A stretch of 64,000 bases of DNA, taken from NCBI RefSeq assembly GCF_011009015.1, contig NZ_CP048878.1, positions 3,874,354-3,938,353 on the forward strand, in the 5' to 3' direction. The stretch is from Spartinivicinus ruber (GTDB lineage: Bacteria > Pseudomonadota > Gammaproteobacteria > Pseudomonadales > Zooshikellaceae). Both the position numbers and the translations under genes were made by a program. The notes beneath the pieces were generated by a model. That model saw nothing but the letters and a program-made list of their open reading frames with translations. It did not search any database and was not told where the DNA came from. Within the stretch, counting starts at the first letter, position 1. The number at the start of each line of letters is the position of its first letter. Below are positions 26,823 to 36,231 of the stretch, piece after piece.

Positions 26823-29800
26823 CTAACTAAACTGCATGTTCTCTACCTCTCGTCGTTTAGCAGCTAAAGTAGCCAGATATTGAATATTTTCTTCACCAAA
26901 AATAATGCCTGAGTGAACGTCTTCTCCTGCTTCTAAAGCTGCTACTTGTTCAGAGTCTTGGGCATCATACATTTTCAACGTCAGATTAGGATGAGTTTTT
27001 TCAAAGTCAGGTATAACAACCCGCAGTTTTTCACCGTTCGCTCTGGGTGCAGTTCCCTCAATCACAAAGCTATTGCCCCTGAAGTAATAGTCGGCATCGA
27101 TACTAATATTAAACGGCAACAGTAGGGTAATATCATCATTAGCATTAATTTCCAGGGTTTTAATGCCCTTCGCTGTTGGGGTGAAACGCACCTGGTCCTG
27201 CCCTCCCTGAGGACGAATGCGATCATTACCTGATGAAGCAATAATGATATTATTGCCCTCATTTCCCAGAATAATATCGGTTGCTTCCGTATCTTTCACT
27301 GTTAACTGTTCAGCTGTTGCCTGTATCGGCTTATGTTGTTCATTACCAACATGTTCATGTAAGTTGTCTTGGTCAATAATAAAATGAAAGTAGGTTAATA
27401 ATTGTGCTTTTTCTTTATCATCAGGATAATAGAGTTCTCCTTTACTAATATCTGTCATAACCCCTTTATCTTTAATAATCCGCTGAAATTCAGCAACAGA
27501 CACACCCTGTGTCTGACGATTAGTTAAACGATTACCAGGACCTGAACCACTATCGACAATTAAATGCTGACCTCTAGCACCATCATAACGGAACCACACC
27601 CCTTTTAATGGTGCTTTGTCATCAGCGCTCTGATAAATACGCCAGGTAGTGGGATCGACAATAAATGATTGATTTTTATCTGGGGTATCGCCAAACAACC
27701 AGCGCCCGTCTTCCAGTACTTTTGCTTCATAAGGGGCAATTCGTGTATTCGCCTGACTGGGATCTAGACGCTGCTGGTTATTTTCTAACGTATTAAATAC
27801 CACACTATTATTATTGATATCATAGTGAGCATTGGCATAACGGTGGCCTTGTAAATCATAAACATCACCAGTTAAGGGACTGGCAATCATGCCATTAGCA
27901 AAGCGCCATAAAGGGCCATCCAGCTGCTGCGCCAATCCTACAGAAGCTTTATCAACCTCAGTCACACCTGCTGGCTTAGTTAAGCCTAGCTGTGATTTTG
28001 CCTGAAACCCGTGAACTGCTAGCTGCCCCTGTGCATCAGTATGAAAACTGGCTATGCCATCATCAAATTGAGCTACAAATGATGTATAAGCGGGTATCTG
28101 GCCAATGCTTAATAGCGCATATTTTTCTTTGGTCATCCATAAGGTATTACCAGACTGTTGGACATCAGCAAAGTTAACGCCTTTAAAGCGTAGCTGACTA
28201 CCATCACCCATCGTATCTAAACCAACGCCTACCCCTTTATCCACATCCAACAGACTTAATTGACTGCCTGCCGCCCGAACATGAAAAGTTCCTGCTCCTT
28301 TTAAAGACAGCTGATTTTGTTCTGCTGATAGATTGATTTGTTGAATTCCCCCATTTGCATAATGGGTCGTTTGTGGCAACAGTTGGGTCAAAGAACGCGC
28401 CTGTTGTGAAAGTGATTGTAGTTGACTTGGTCCAAGGGTAATGGCAGAACCAGACTGACCTTGCACATTCAATATAATTGAAGAACGATCTTCGATACGA
28501 ATAAATCGATCATGATTATTCTTATCGCGAATACGCATCCCTTTGCCATCATTAGTCGCAAAAGCTTCCAACTGTTCTAATGCCGCCCAACTGGTTAAAT
28601 CAATGGTATTAGATTTACCTGAGGCTAAGCTTCCATTGTTAATTCTCAGTGACTGTACATCTTCCGTAATATAAAAGGCGCTATTGTCTCCTTCTGATTT
28701 GACAACACCTTTTTTGCTCGCAATGTGGAAAATATTATTTTCCCCTTGACCGGTTCTTAGTTTCAGGTTTTCTGTGTTACCCAAAATAAATGTTTTATTG
28801 GCAATTGTCGGTTGTCCTGCAGCACTCCTTAAATCCGCATCAATTTCGGCGGTTTGTGAATTCCCCTGAATTAATAGGGTTTCTGTTTCAGCTGCAGTTA
28901 AACTAGAGCCCGTCACCGTCTCGCTAATTTTTACAAAGGTTTCTTGTTGCTTTTTAAAAGCCTGTTCCTGTTCATAACCATACATCCACTCATATTCAAA
29001 CTCCTGAGAAGGCCTGACCCGGATGGTATTAGGTGTTGTATTTGTTTCTGTATCAGGTTGCGCAGCAATACTAAAAGCAGCGGTATCCTTGCCTTCATTA
29101 CCTAAAAAATAAACCTCTTTTTTAGTGTGATTAACAGGTTCTCCTGCTTTTGGCTCAGACTTCACTGCCGGTGCCACATAACGAACCACATCTGATTCCG
29201 CTCCCCCTACATAACTTTGCTCAACCGCCTCGTCTGTATAGAAAGTATTTTGTTTATCCTTAAACCCTGCGATGACAGGGATTTTACTTTCTCCACCTAA
29301 TGGATAATCAGATAGGAAGGTACGTCCCCCAGTATTAATGGTTTTTTCCAATCGCCAGGCATTTAAATTTCCATGAGAAACATAACCTGTTGCATCAATT
29401 AACTCGATCCCACTCCAATTAGGATCGAAGTATTGGTTCATATTAAAAAAGGTCACTTTATTACTATCACCAAAACCTCGTTTTTCCGTTAAAACATGAG
29501 CAGGATGTGTCCTTATCTGATGGACTTCATCCCCATATTCATCTTTTTCTTTAATTCTTAGGGTGTGCGGATATTTACCAAACAAAAATAATTCACTGGT
29601 CGGGAAAAGCCCGGACGTATCAGTGATTGAGTCACCTACTGTTCTAAACACTTGCTCTGAAATTGCATCCTGTTCTGCAACCAGTTGTTTACGTGCCTCA
29701 ATCGCTTTCTGGCGACGACTATCTTGTAATTCCTGATGCCATGAGGTTTTATCATCAAGGCCAAAGAATGCTGCAGCGCCGTAGCCTAACTTTTCATACC

Positions 29801-32800
29801 AAGCGAGTGGTCTCACTTCCTCTTCAAATGTCGCAACCGTTTTGGCAGCTTGAATGCCTTGGCTAATAGCTGAGGCAACTAACGCACCAACTGCTAGAAA
29901 AGGCCCTGCTGGTGTTGCAGCAAAGGCAACCGCTGCAATGCCTAAGGCACCACTGGCAATGTCAAATGTCGATGACGCGATCCCATAGCCGTCACCATTT
30001 CTAATCGCAGCATCTAAACCAAATGCACCATTAACAATATCTAAACCACCAGTAATCACCCCTAACGGGCCAGCAACCTTACCCAATTTACCCAACTTGC
30101 CGAGTTGCGACAAACCATCAGAACCACCGAACACTTTGGCCAGGGCTTTGGTAGCAGAGCCTGCTTTAGGCAGTTTTAAATTAAACTTTTTAGCTAAATC
30201 ACCCACACTGGCGACACCAGATAATACTTCTTCTGCCGCACCTAATAATGTTGATGATGCTTGTAAACGCGCTAAAGGCGAATCACCAACGCCATACTCA
30301 CCTAAAATTCTTAGCCCATTGGCAGTACCAAATGCCGAATAAGCTGATAACGCTTTAGAGCCTTGGCCACTATCAATAATTTTTTTCCGCGTGTTATATC
30401 TTTTTTGTACAATATCAGCCAAGTTAAGCGTTAATTTATCTGTATCCGATAAGCCTGATACAGCATCTGCATTAATTGACCGGGTCACTGACTCAGCTTG
30501 ATTGCTAGAGCCCGCTAGATTATTTCTGTCGTATGTTATTTCATAGCTACCATCTGAATTAATATTAATTTCAGTGACATGAGGCCCTGCAAAAGGATCT
30601 ACTGCAGAGGTAGTGCCTGTAGCTGTAGCCGGTTGATTGTTCAGTTTACTGATGATGGTTGATTTTTGACTATCAGCCCAAGCATTCAACTGGCCAAGAA
30701 ACTGGTCATAATCACTGGCGGTTGCCAATAACTGCTTGGTTTTATTAACAAATGCGGATTCAGACTGACTTAATGGAGAAGTTGCTGAGGTCGTTAATGC
30801 TGCTTTTTGCAATAAATGTCGATTACGAGCAAAATTATCTGGATCATGTAATAAGGCTAGTGTCGCCTGATCAAAGTCCCAGCTTAGCCGATGTGCCTCA
30901 TTACCTAACAATGCGTCAGTAAAATCTGTGTCACTAGTAATTTGCTTACCATCCACCTTCAAGCCCAGAGTGTAGGCTTCTGATTTTTTTAAACTAACCC
31001 AGCTACCCTTATCACTCCAAACGCGAATCGTGGGATCATTAGCCTTGATGCGCTCATATTCGGTAACAACCTTTGTTACATCACGATCAGCAGGGTCATA
31101 ATCCCCTTGAGTCGCCACCTTTGGTCGATTGGTCTGCGTACCTTGTGTCGTATAATCGGGCGCTGGTTCATAAGGCGGTTGTGCAGCCACATTAAATCGT
31201 TGAGCAAAGTCTTTTTTTGCTACAAATACTTTAAAAGCACTACCATTACCTTCTGCTGTAACTAACTTTTTCAAATAATCATCAATTGCAGCATCTTGCT
31301 GGTGATTTTTATTATGAAATACTTTTATTTGCTGGCCTTGCGCATTATACACGTTAACCTGATTATATTGACTACGTGCTATAGTATAAACAGGCACCCA
31401 ATGTTCACCCACCTGTTGCATAATAACCGCACCACCCGCACCTGGTTGCTTCATTCGACTAGCCGCTTCTGATGCTGCTTGAGAGGCTGATGCTTGTCCT
31501 TTAAAGCGACTAAAATCAATGGTTTCAAATAAACCATTAGTGCCAAAGTTAGCCTCTTTACCTAAGTTTTCCTGATACGCATCAAAGTGGGCGATATCTG
31601 CTAGTTCCTGTGGCGACGCTTGACCAGTTGCTTCCAGTTGGCGGATCTTTGCTATTTCATGGCTATTTTTCGCAAAATCCTTTTGCCTTGCATGAGCATT
31701 TTGGCCTACATCATTATAAATTAACTGTAGAGCGCGACCTCTGTTTTGAAACAGTGATGAAATACCTCGGGTTTTATCAGTGATATCAGAAACCCCCAAT
31801 TGATGGTTGACAGTTTCCGTGTAAATGGAATTAGTAAATTTCATTTCATTAGTGCTATTTACACTAACAAATACAGCCCCCAAGCCTCTTTTTTGTTTAA
31901 TATTTCGGTCTTCTATCAGGTTATAGCCGGATAACTCAAAGCTATCCTTATTGTCTAAAATTGCTTGAATTTTATTTTTGCTTTCTTCTGGTAAAGACTC
32001 AATATCTTGCCCAGCAAGAATATTATTAATTTCCTGATATTTATTATCACGTAACCGAAATTCAACATTTAGTGATGTCGAGCCGCCCTCTGTTTTATGC
32101 TTCAGCGCATTTTGTAATCGCCATTTAGCATCAGGATCATTTTGAAAAAAGCGCTCCAGTGGTGGGTATTTTTTAATGGTTGTATCTAAATTATCAGCCG
32201 TCAGTGGTATACCCGTTATATTGACAAAACGATTGGTCTTAGCCGTTTCATCACCATCAGTAGGTGCTACATCAGTCGGTTTGGGGGAATCAGTGGGTTT
32301 CACATTACCTTTTAGATCAGGTAGCTTTTTTTCACCAAACGTATAACTAAGAAACGAGCCACCTATTGTTGAGGAAACAACCCCATCTGGACTAATTGAA
32401 GGATAAGTCACTTTTGCTGGCCTACCCCATAAAAACCCAGAAACTTTAAATTCAGTATCAGAAAAATAGCTAGACAGTTTGTCGTTCTGATAAGTTAAAC
32501 TAAAATCTGGCTTATCAGCATCAAAGGCTGACTCTGCCTTCCACCGTAATACGACATCTTTAGTCACATGCAATGAGATACCAGGTACAAGCCCAGCTGA
32601 TTTACCCACACCGACAGCACCTGAATCGCCAGTATTAAATGGCGATTCAACCCCACCTCCAAACTTACCCGCTAAGTCACCTTCAAGTGTTAGTGGTTTA
32701 ATCTCAAGCTCTTTACTCACTTGAATGGTATTTTTACCATTCGGCTTACGTTGGGCATTTTCAACTACCCAATTAAAATCTAACTTTTCTGTACCTTCAG

Positions 32801-33881
32801 TATTCGCCAACTTATTAATGAAAGTTGTTAAATTTTCGCCACTAAAATAAGCAGAGGCCCGCTGGTCGCGTTTAGTTTTAGCCAGTGTGGCATCCACCTC
32901 CACATGGGCCCCTAACATATATTTTTCACCCGGTTTTGATGCATACCCACCTACTTCTAATGTAAGCCCCTTAAAGGTTGAAGTACCCCCCATCGTCACT
33001 TTAACCCCAGCAGCATCCCGGCTGAACTGAATACTGTTATCACCTTCCACACCGGTTTTGACCATTACGCCAACGTCACCAATTCCTGAAGGGTGAGCCC
33101 AAACGCCAGTGCTTGGCCATTTTAAATCGATACCACCTCCTGCACCTAGAGAAAAACTGGCACCTTCCGGCATTGATTGAATAAACTTATTAAACTCGCT
33201 GGCAATCGTTTGATTAGAGGCATTAGAGGGTAAATTGAGTAAACGTCGTAACTGTTGTTTAACACCATCACGATGAAATAGCTCTGCACTATCCGCAACA
33301 TTTCGTTCAATGTTTTGCTGAACCGTAGGATCACCACGAAATAAATTACGAAATGCTGAATTAAGATTTTTAGCACTCTTAAACCAACTAACAACAGTGG
33401 GTACTACCCCTTCTTGTTTATTAGTATGAGAACCTTTCTGATCCTGGTCAAAGACACCAATAGAGATATCCACTTTACCTAATTTACCCGTGGTATACAT
33501 ACGCTCCCAAACACTTTCCCAAAGGGTTTTGTCTTTTGTTCGCGAAGCGTGTTGCTCATTGGCGCCTTGTTGCCCATCCACCGTTTGTTGTACACCATCA
33601 GTGGAGCGGTTTAACAATGCGTCTAGAATCTTTCTTGCCGTGGGGCTCCAACGGTTGATCTGGTTAACTTGGCTTCTATCGTTAGCATCAGGACGTTCTT
33701 CATCTTTCTCAGCTACAGCAGCAGATGCATCTGACGGCTTGGATTTAGTCAACAGCTTGGTGAGCTGTTTCATGGGTAATCCGGAGGTATTAATACCTTT
33801 ACCTGAATCATCACGTTGATCCAAGTCAGACTGGGTAATAGGTTGGTTTTTATTTGAGTCCACAGAAGTTGTTATTGTCAT
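26823..33881 (-). CDS. Giant AvrE-like/TcdAB-like candidate T3SS effector (toxin A)
   Basis: A 2352-residue protein, no signal peptide, polar disordered N-terminus (about 1-110). A tryptophan-rich block KTLWESVWERMYTTGKLGKV starts near residue 117, then a beta-rich part (about 200-540) with alternating strands resembling the AvrE/DspE effector family's barrel region. A Gly/Ala-rich hydrophobic segment (about 1240-1345, including GPLGVITGGLDIVNGAFG) resembles membrane-insertion regions of TcdA/TcdB and Mcf toxins. The C-terminal 240 residues carry one RTX-like stretch (ILGNEGNNIIIASSGNDRI) that the paralogue lacks. AGGAG precedes the ATG. A paralogue (52015-60954) lies beyond the T3SS genes. 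Secretion by that system and host toxicity are inferred. Enzymatic domains were not recognised. Confidence 0.6.
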   Translation of the reverse strand: MTITTSVDSNKNQPITQSDLDQRDDSGKGINTSGLPMKQLTKLLTKSKPSDASAAVAEKDEERPDANDRSQVNQINRWSPTARKILDALLNRSTDGVQQTVDGQQGANEQHASRTKDKTLWESVWERMYTTGKLGKVDISIGVFDQDQKGSHTNKQEGVVPTVVSWFKSAKNLNSAFRNLFRGDPTVQQNIERNVADSAELFHRDGVKQQLRRLLNLPSNASNQTIASEFNKFIQSMPEGASFSLGAGGGIDLKWPSTGVWAHPSGIGDVGVMVKTGVEGDNSIQFSRDAAGVKVTMGGTSTFKGLTLEVGGYASKPGEKYMLGAHVEVDATLAKTKRDQRASAYFSGENLTTFINKLANTEGTEKLDFNWVVENAQRKPNGKNTIQVSKELEIKPLTLEGDLAGKFGGGVESPFNTGDSGAVGVGKSAGLVPGISLHVTKDVVLRWKAESAFDADKPDFSLTYQNDKLSSYFSDTEFKVSGFLWGRPAKVTYPSISPDGVVSSTIGGSFLSYTFGEKKLPDLKGNVKPTDSPKPTDVAPTDGDETAKTNRFVNITGIPLTADNLDTTIKKYPPLERFFQNDPDAKWRLQNALKHKTEGGSTSLNVEFRLRDNKYQEINNILAGQDIESLPEESKNKIQAILDNKDSFELSGYNLIEDRNIKQKRGLGAVFVSVNSTNEMKFTNSIYTETVNHQLGVSDITDKTRGISSLFQNRGRALQLIYNDVGQNAHARQKDFAKNSHEIAKIRQLEATGQASPQELADIAHFDAYQENLGKEANFGTNGLFETIDFSRFKGQASASQAASEAASRMKQPGAGGAVIMQQVGEHWVPVYTIARSQYNQVNVYNAQGQQIKVFHNKNHQQDAAIDDYLKKLVTAEGNGSAFKVFVAKKDFAQRFNVAAQPPYEPAPDYTTQGTQTNRPKVATQGDYDPADRDVTKVVTEYERIKANDPTIRVWSDKGSWVSLKKSEAYTLGLKVDGKQITSDTDFTDALLGNEAHRLSWDFDQATLALLHDPDNFARNRHLLQKAALTTSATSPLSQSESAFVNKTKQLLATASDYDQFLGQLNAWADSQKSTIISKLNNQPATATGTTSAVDPFAGPHVTEININSDGSYEITYDRNNLAGSSNQAESVTRSINADAVSGLSDTDKLTLNLADIVQKRYNTRKKIIDSGQGSKALSAYSAFGTANGLRILGEYGVGDSPLARLQASSTLLGAAEEVLSGVASVGDLAKKFNLKLPKAGSATKALAKVFGGSDGLSQLGKLGKLGKVAGPLGVITGGLDIVNGAFGLDAAIRNGDGYGIASSTFDIASGALGIAAVAFAATPAGPFLAVGALVASAISQGIQAAKTVATFEEEVRPLAWYEKLGYGAAAFFGLDDKTSWHQELQDSRRQKAIEARKQLVAEQDAISEQVFRTVGDSITDTSGLFPTSELFLFGKYPHTLRIKEKDEYGDEVHQIRTHPAHVLTEKRGFGDSNKVTFFNMNQYFDPNWSGIELIDATGYVSHGNLNAWRLEKTINTGGRTFLSDYPLGGESKIPVIAGFKDKQNTFYTDEAVEQSYVGGAESDVVRYVAPAVKSEPKAGEPVNHTKKEVYFLGNEGKDTAAFSIAAQPDTETNTTPNTIRVRPSQEFEYEWMYGYEQEQAFKKQQETFVKISETVTGSSLTAAETETLLIQGNSQTAEIDADLRSAAGQPTIANKTFILGNTENLKLRTGQGENNIFHIASKKGVVKSEGDNSAFYITEDVQSLRINNGSLASGKSNTIDLTSWAALEQLEAFATNDGKGMRIRDKNNHDRFIRIEDRSSIILNVQGQSGSAITLGPSQLQSLSQQARSLTQLLPQTTHYANGGIQQINLSAEQNQLSLKGAGTFHVRAAGSQLSLLDVDKGVGVGLDTMGDGSQLRFKGVNFADVQQSGNTLWMTKEKYALLSIGQIPAYTSFVAQFDDGIASFHTDAQGQLAVHGFQAKSQLGLTKPAGVTEVDKASVGLAQQLDGPLWRFANGMIASPLTGDVYDLQGHRYANAHYDINNNSVVFNTLENNQQRLDPSQANTRIAPYEAKVLEDGRWLFGDTPDKNQSFIVDPTTWRIYQSADDKAPLKGVWFRYDGARGQHLIVDSGSGPGNRLTNRQTQGVSVAEFQRIIKDKGVMTDISKGELYYPDDKEKAQLLTYFHFIIDQDNLHEHVGNEQHKPIQATAEQLTVKDTEATDIILGNEGNNIIIASSGNDRIRPQGGQDQVRFTPTAKGIKTLEINANDDITLLLPFNISIDADYYFRGNSFVIEGTAPRANGEKLRVVIPDFEKTHPNLTLKMYDAQDSEQVAALEAGEDVHSGIIFGEENIQYLATLAAKRREVENMQFS

Positions 33882-34457
33882 AGATTACTCCTACTCATTC
33901 AGAACTCAATTACTTGGCACTCAATAACCTCCTTGTCATACCAGTTAATTTGAATTTTTTACTTTTAGAAAACACATGATTGGCTAAATAAACGGTTTGA
34001 ATAAGTAGAAAACACTATATTGTTTATTCATCAACCAAAGTATTATTACCATACAGCAGTCCCTGCTTGTAAACTTTTGCATATTCTTACCCTTCATTAT
34101 GCAAGTATTTTTAAGCAACTAGTACTTAGTCAACCTATTATTTCTGTTATAATTATCACACTAGTATTAATAGTCTCACTCTTTTGTGTGGGTAAATTCA
34201 TAAAACAGCATGAAACAAACAGCAATACCTAATATATTAGGTTTAAATGAAGTGAAATTATTTTAATAATATCAATACTACTGCACCTGTTAAATAATAC
34301 CACTTATCCACTTAATTAAAGAATTTACCCACTATTAAAAAAAAATCTAAGTAAATTACTGGTTTAGCTTCACATTTTTACTCAGATAATGTCTTTTATT
34401 ACTTGCAAAATACAATTACAGTCTTCTTACCAAAACCAATTGACTAGGAGAGAAGCA
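33882..34457. promoter_or_regulatory. Divergent region between toxin A and the harpin-like gene
   Basis: About 575 AT-rich bases holding both promoters. A 70-codon plus-strand frame (34020-34232) starts only at TTG, has no ribosome site, but encodes one hydrophobic helix; it is left as doubtful. No PIP box, hrp box or tts box was recognised by eye. Confidence 0.4.
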
Positions 34458-34736
34458 ATGAGTGGTGTACAAGGTATTACTGGATCAGGTTGTGTCCAAC
34501 AAACTCAACCAACATGTTGTCCACAAGATAATAGCCAGGGAAAGGGAGATAAAGGAATAGGTCAAGATGACTTAATGAAACTGATACAATTGTTAATTCA
34601 ACTTCTTATGCAAAGTATGCTAAACGAACAAAAATCAGAAAATAACCCTGAAGAAAGTAGTCAATGTGGAAGTAAAGGGCCAGAGCAATCTTCCGCCAGT
34701 CCTATAAAAAATACGGCATCCTCAGCAAAAAACTGA
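34458..34736 (+). CDS. Small harpin-like secreted protein candidate
   Basis: I use the ATG at 34458 because AGGAG stands 7 bases before it; an upstream frame to 34389 has none. The 92-residue product is rich in Gly, Gln and Ser and has one amphipathic leucine-rich helix, GIGQDDLMKLIQLLIQLLMQ, flanked by disordered tails. This is very like the Hpa1/HpaG harpin helix (GISEKQLDQLLTQLIMALLQ) of Xanthomonas. Unlike most harpins it contains several cysteines, including TCCPQ. It sits at the end of the T3SS island. A translocation helper or extracellular elicitor role is inferred. Confidence 0.5.
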   Translation: MSGVQGITGSGCVQQTQPTCCPQDNSQGKGDKGIGQDDLMKLIQLLIQLLMQSMLNEQKSENNPEESSQCGSKGPEQSSASPIKNTASSAKN

Positions 34737-34753
34737 GTATTATTCAACTATAT

Positions 34754-34777
34754 TTGGCAACGAAAAATCGTTGCCAA
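34754..34777. terminator. Terminator between the harpin-like gene and the T3SS operon end
   Basis: Arms TTGGCAACGA and TCGTTGCCAA with loop AAAA, between convergent genes. Confidence 0.8.
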
Positions 34778-34792
34778 GTTAAAACTAAGTCA

Positions 34793-35602
34793 TCAAATAA
34801 ATGCAGAAAAAATATTTTTTGGGGCTTTTCCAAGAAAGTACATATAGTCATCACTTACAGTCGTAAAATGGTTGTTTATTGTAGCCAAAGTTAATAATAT
34901 AAATTGGTTACTGTAGTAATAAGAATAACCTAATCTAGTAAAAAACGATTTTAGATTATCAATTGAAACATTTTCATACATAAAGGATGTATTAAGATAT
35001 TGATTAAAAAGAAAAGACACCTCCTCTAAATCATAGTTAGTAGGTCCTGTTAGGTGAATCTGATGGTGGCTTTGTTTGCATTTAAAACCAAGAAATATAA
35101 GTATTTCAACTAAGTCATCAAGCATAAAAAAATTAATACGCTTATTTTCAATAGCATCACAGTAAACTTGATTAGACAATATAAATAAAAATGGGTGGAT
35201 AAATGAATCAAAGCAGACCCCAGGTTTAATATAAAAAACATGGTCTGAAGAAACAAAACTATCTTCTACTAAATTTTTAATTAAACATGCATTACATTCA
35301 TAAGGAAATGAGTATAACATAGGTTGATAGACGACTACTTTGGTAGGCATATAGTGAGCAATTTTCTTAATTTGTATTTTTAGTTGGTTTATATAATTTT
35401 TAGAGGCTATTGGCGGGCATAAAATATACAAGACATCTAAATGAGACTGACTTGATAAAACAGATTTATTACCAATGTGAGCAGGGAAATAATGAGTAAA
35501 CTCACCAGAAAAAATTGCTACTTGACCAATTTTATTCCTATCAGCAAGCTCAGTGAGCAGCTTTTGTTCAATTTTATCGTAATTGAATAAATCAATAATC
35601 AT
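34793..35602 (-). CDS. Degenerate NmrA-like (atypical SDR) protein
   Basis: About 269 residues, starting at ATG 35602 (an upstream GTG adds three). The C-terminal half follows the NmrA pattern: NFFMLDDLVEILIFLG, then HQIHLTGPTNYDLEEVSFLF, then a helix leading into NVSIDNLKSFFTRLGYS. The N-terminal glycine-rich NAD(P)-binding loop is not recognisable, so cofactor binding may be lost. It is the last gene of the minus-strand T3SS series, 86 bases after the secretin N-domain gene. Its role is unknown; a chaperone-like or regulatory use of the fold is possible. Confidence 0.5.
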   Translation of the reverse strand: MIIDLFNYDKIEQKLLTELADRNKIGQVAIFSGEFTHYFPAHIGNKSVLSSQSHLDVLYILCPPIASKNYINQLKIQIKKIAHYMPTKVVVYQPMLYSFPYECNACLIKNLVEDSFVSSDHVFYIKPGVCFDSFIHPFLFILSNQVYCDAIENKRINFFMLDDLVEILIFLGFKCKQSHHQIHLTGPTNYDLEEVSFLFNQYLNTSFMYENVSIDNLKSFFTRLGYSYYYSNQFILLTLATINNHFTTVSDDYMYFLGKAPKNIFSAFI

Positions 35603-35697
35603 AATCAACACCCCATACTGCCATATTGCAACCTATACTCTTGACCTTGATTATACATATTATTAATCAAAAATGAGTATAGCTTAAATTTTTATTA

Positions 35698-36231
35698 TTA
35701 GTTATTGCCGTATACTATATTGATTTTATTCTTCGCTTTTAACCGGTACTTCTTTACGATTTTATTTATACTTTTAATATATATATCTGGTCCTCTTATA
35801 TAAATGACAGACTCCAGTGGATGATGCTTAATTGTAAACTTGTTGTCATATACTTCCAGTTCTTTTAATAACGTCATAAGTTTACGATAACTAATATCTT
35901 CTATATTAAGGATTTCATTTTTAATATCATCTTGTTTAATAATATATAGCTTATACCCATCAAAATACCAAGTGGTAGCAGACAGTCTACATAAGTAGTT
36001 TAGATACTCTAAAGCTGACATTTCTGGTAAATCAACTGGTTTAACTCCTTCAATCTCTTCTGGTAACTGTAATGGTGTATCCATATTAAAGGAAAAGTCA
36101 AGAAATGCTTGCTTTATTGAGTGATCATTACTTTTAAACAAGTAGGGCATTTTTTCCCATTCAGGCTGAGCTATAGCGGTAGAACTACCAATTAATAAAA
36201 AAATTAAAGCCAACCCATTAGTTAATTTCAT
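35698..36231 (-). CDS. T3SS secretin N-terminal domain protein (RhcC1-like)
   Basis: A 177-residue exported protein: signal peptide (about 1-21, ending AIA-Q), then EWEKMPYLFKSNDHSIKQAF, which fits the N0 domain of SctC secretins, and a second N-type domain (about 95-170) with VIYIRGPDIYIKSINKIV, the usual repeat that precedes the secretin core. There is no secretin channel domain. This matches RhcC1, the short half of the split secretin of rhizobial and Pseudomonas syringae T3SS-2 systems. Its partner is likely the secretin at 39501-40808. It overlaps sctV by 14 bases. Confidence 0.7.
   Translation of the reverse strand: MKLTNGLALIFLLIGSSTAIAQPEWEKMPYLFKSNDHSIKQAFLDFSFNMDTPLQLPEEIEGVKPVDLPEMSALEYLNYLCRLSATTWYFDGYKLYIIKQDDIKNEILNIEDISYRKLMTLLKELEVYDNKFTIKHHPLESVIYIRGPDIYIKSINKIVKKYRLKAKNKINIVYGNN

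Noticed and set aside
27180-27260. RTX calcium-binding repeat array in toxin A
   Set aside because: Only one or two loosely similar units (GNEGNNII, SSGNDRI) are present, so it is not a genuine nonapeptide array and gives no support for type I secretion.
34020-34232. 70-codon plus-strand frame with one hydrophobic helix
   Set aside because: Starts only at TTG without a ribosome site in a very AT-rich gap. It could be real, but the evidence is too weak to list as a gene.
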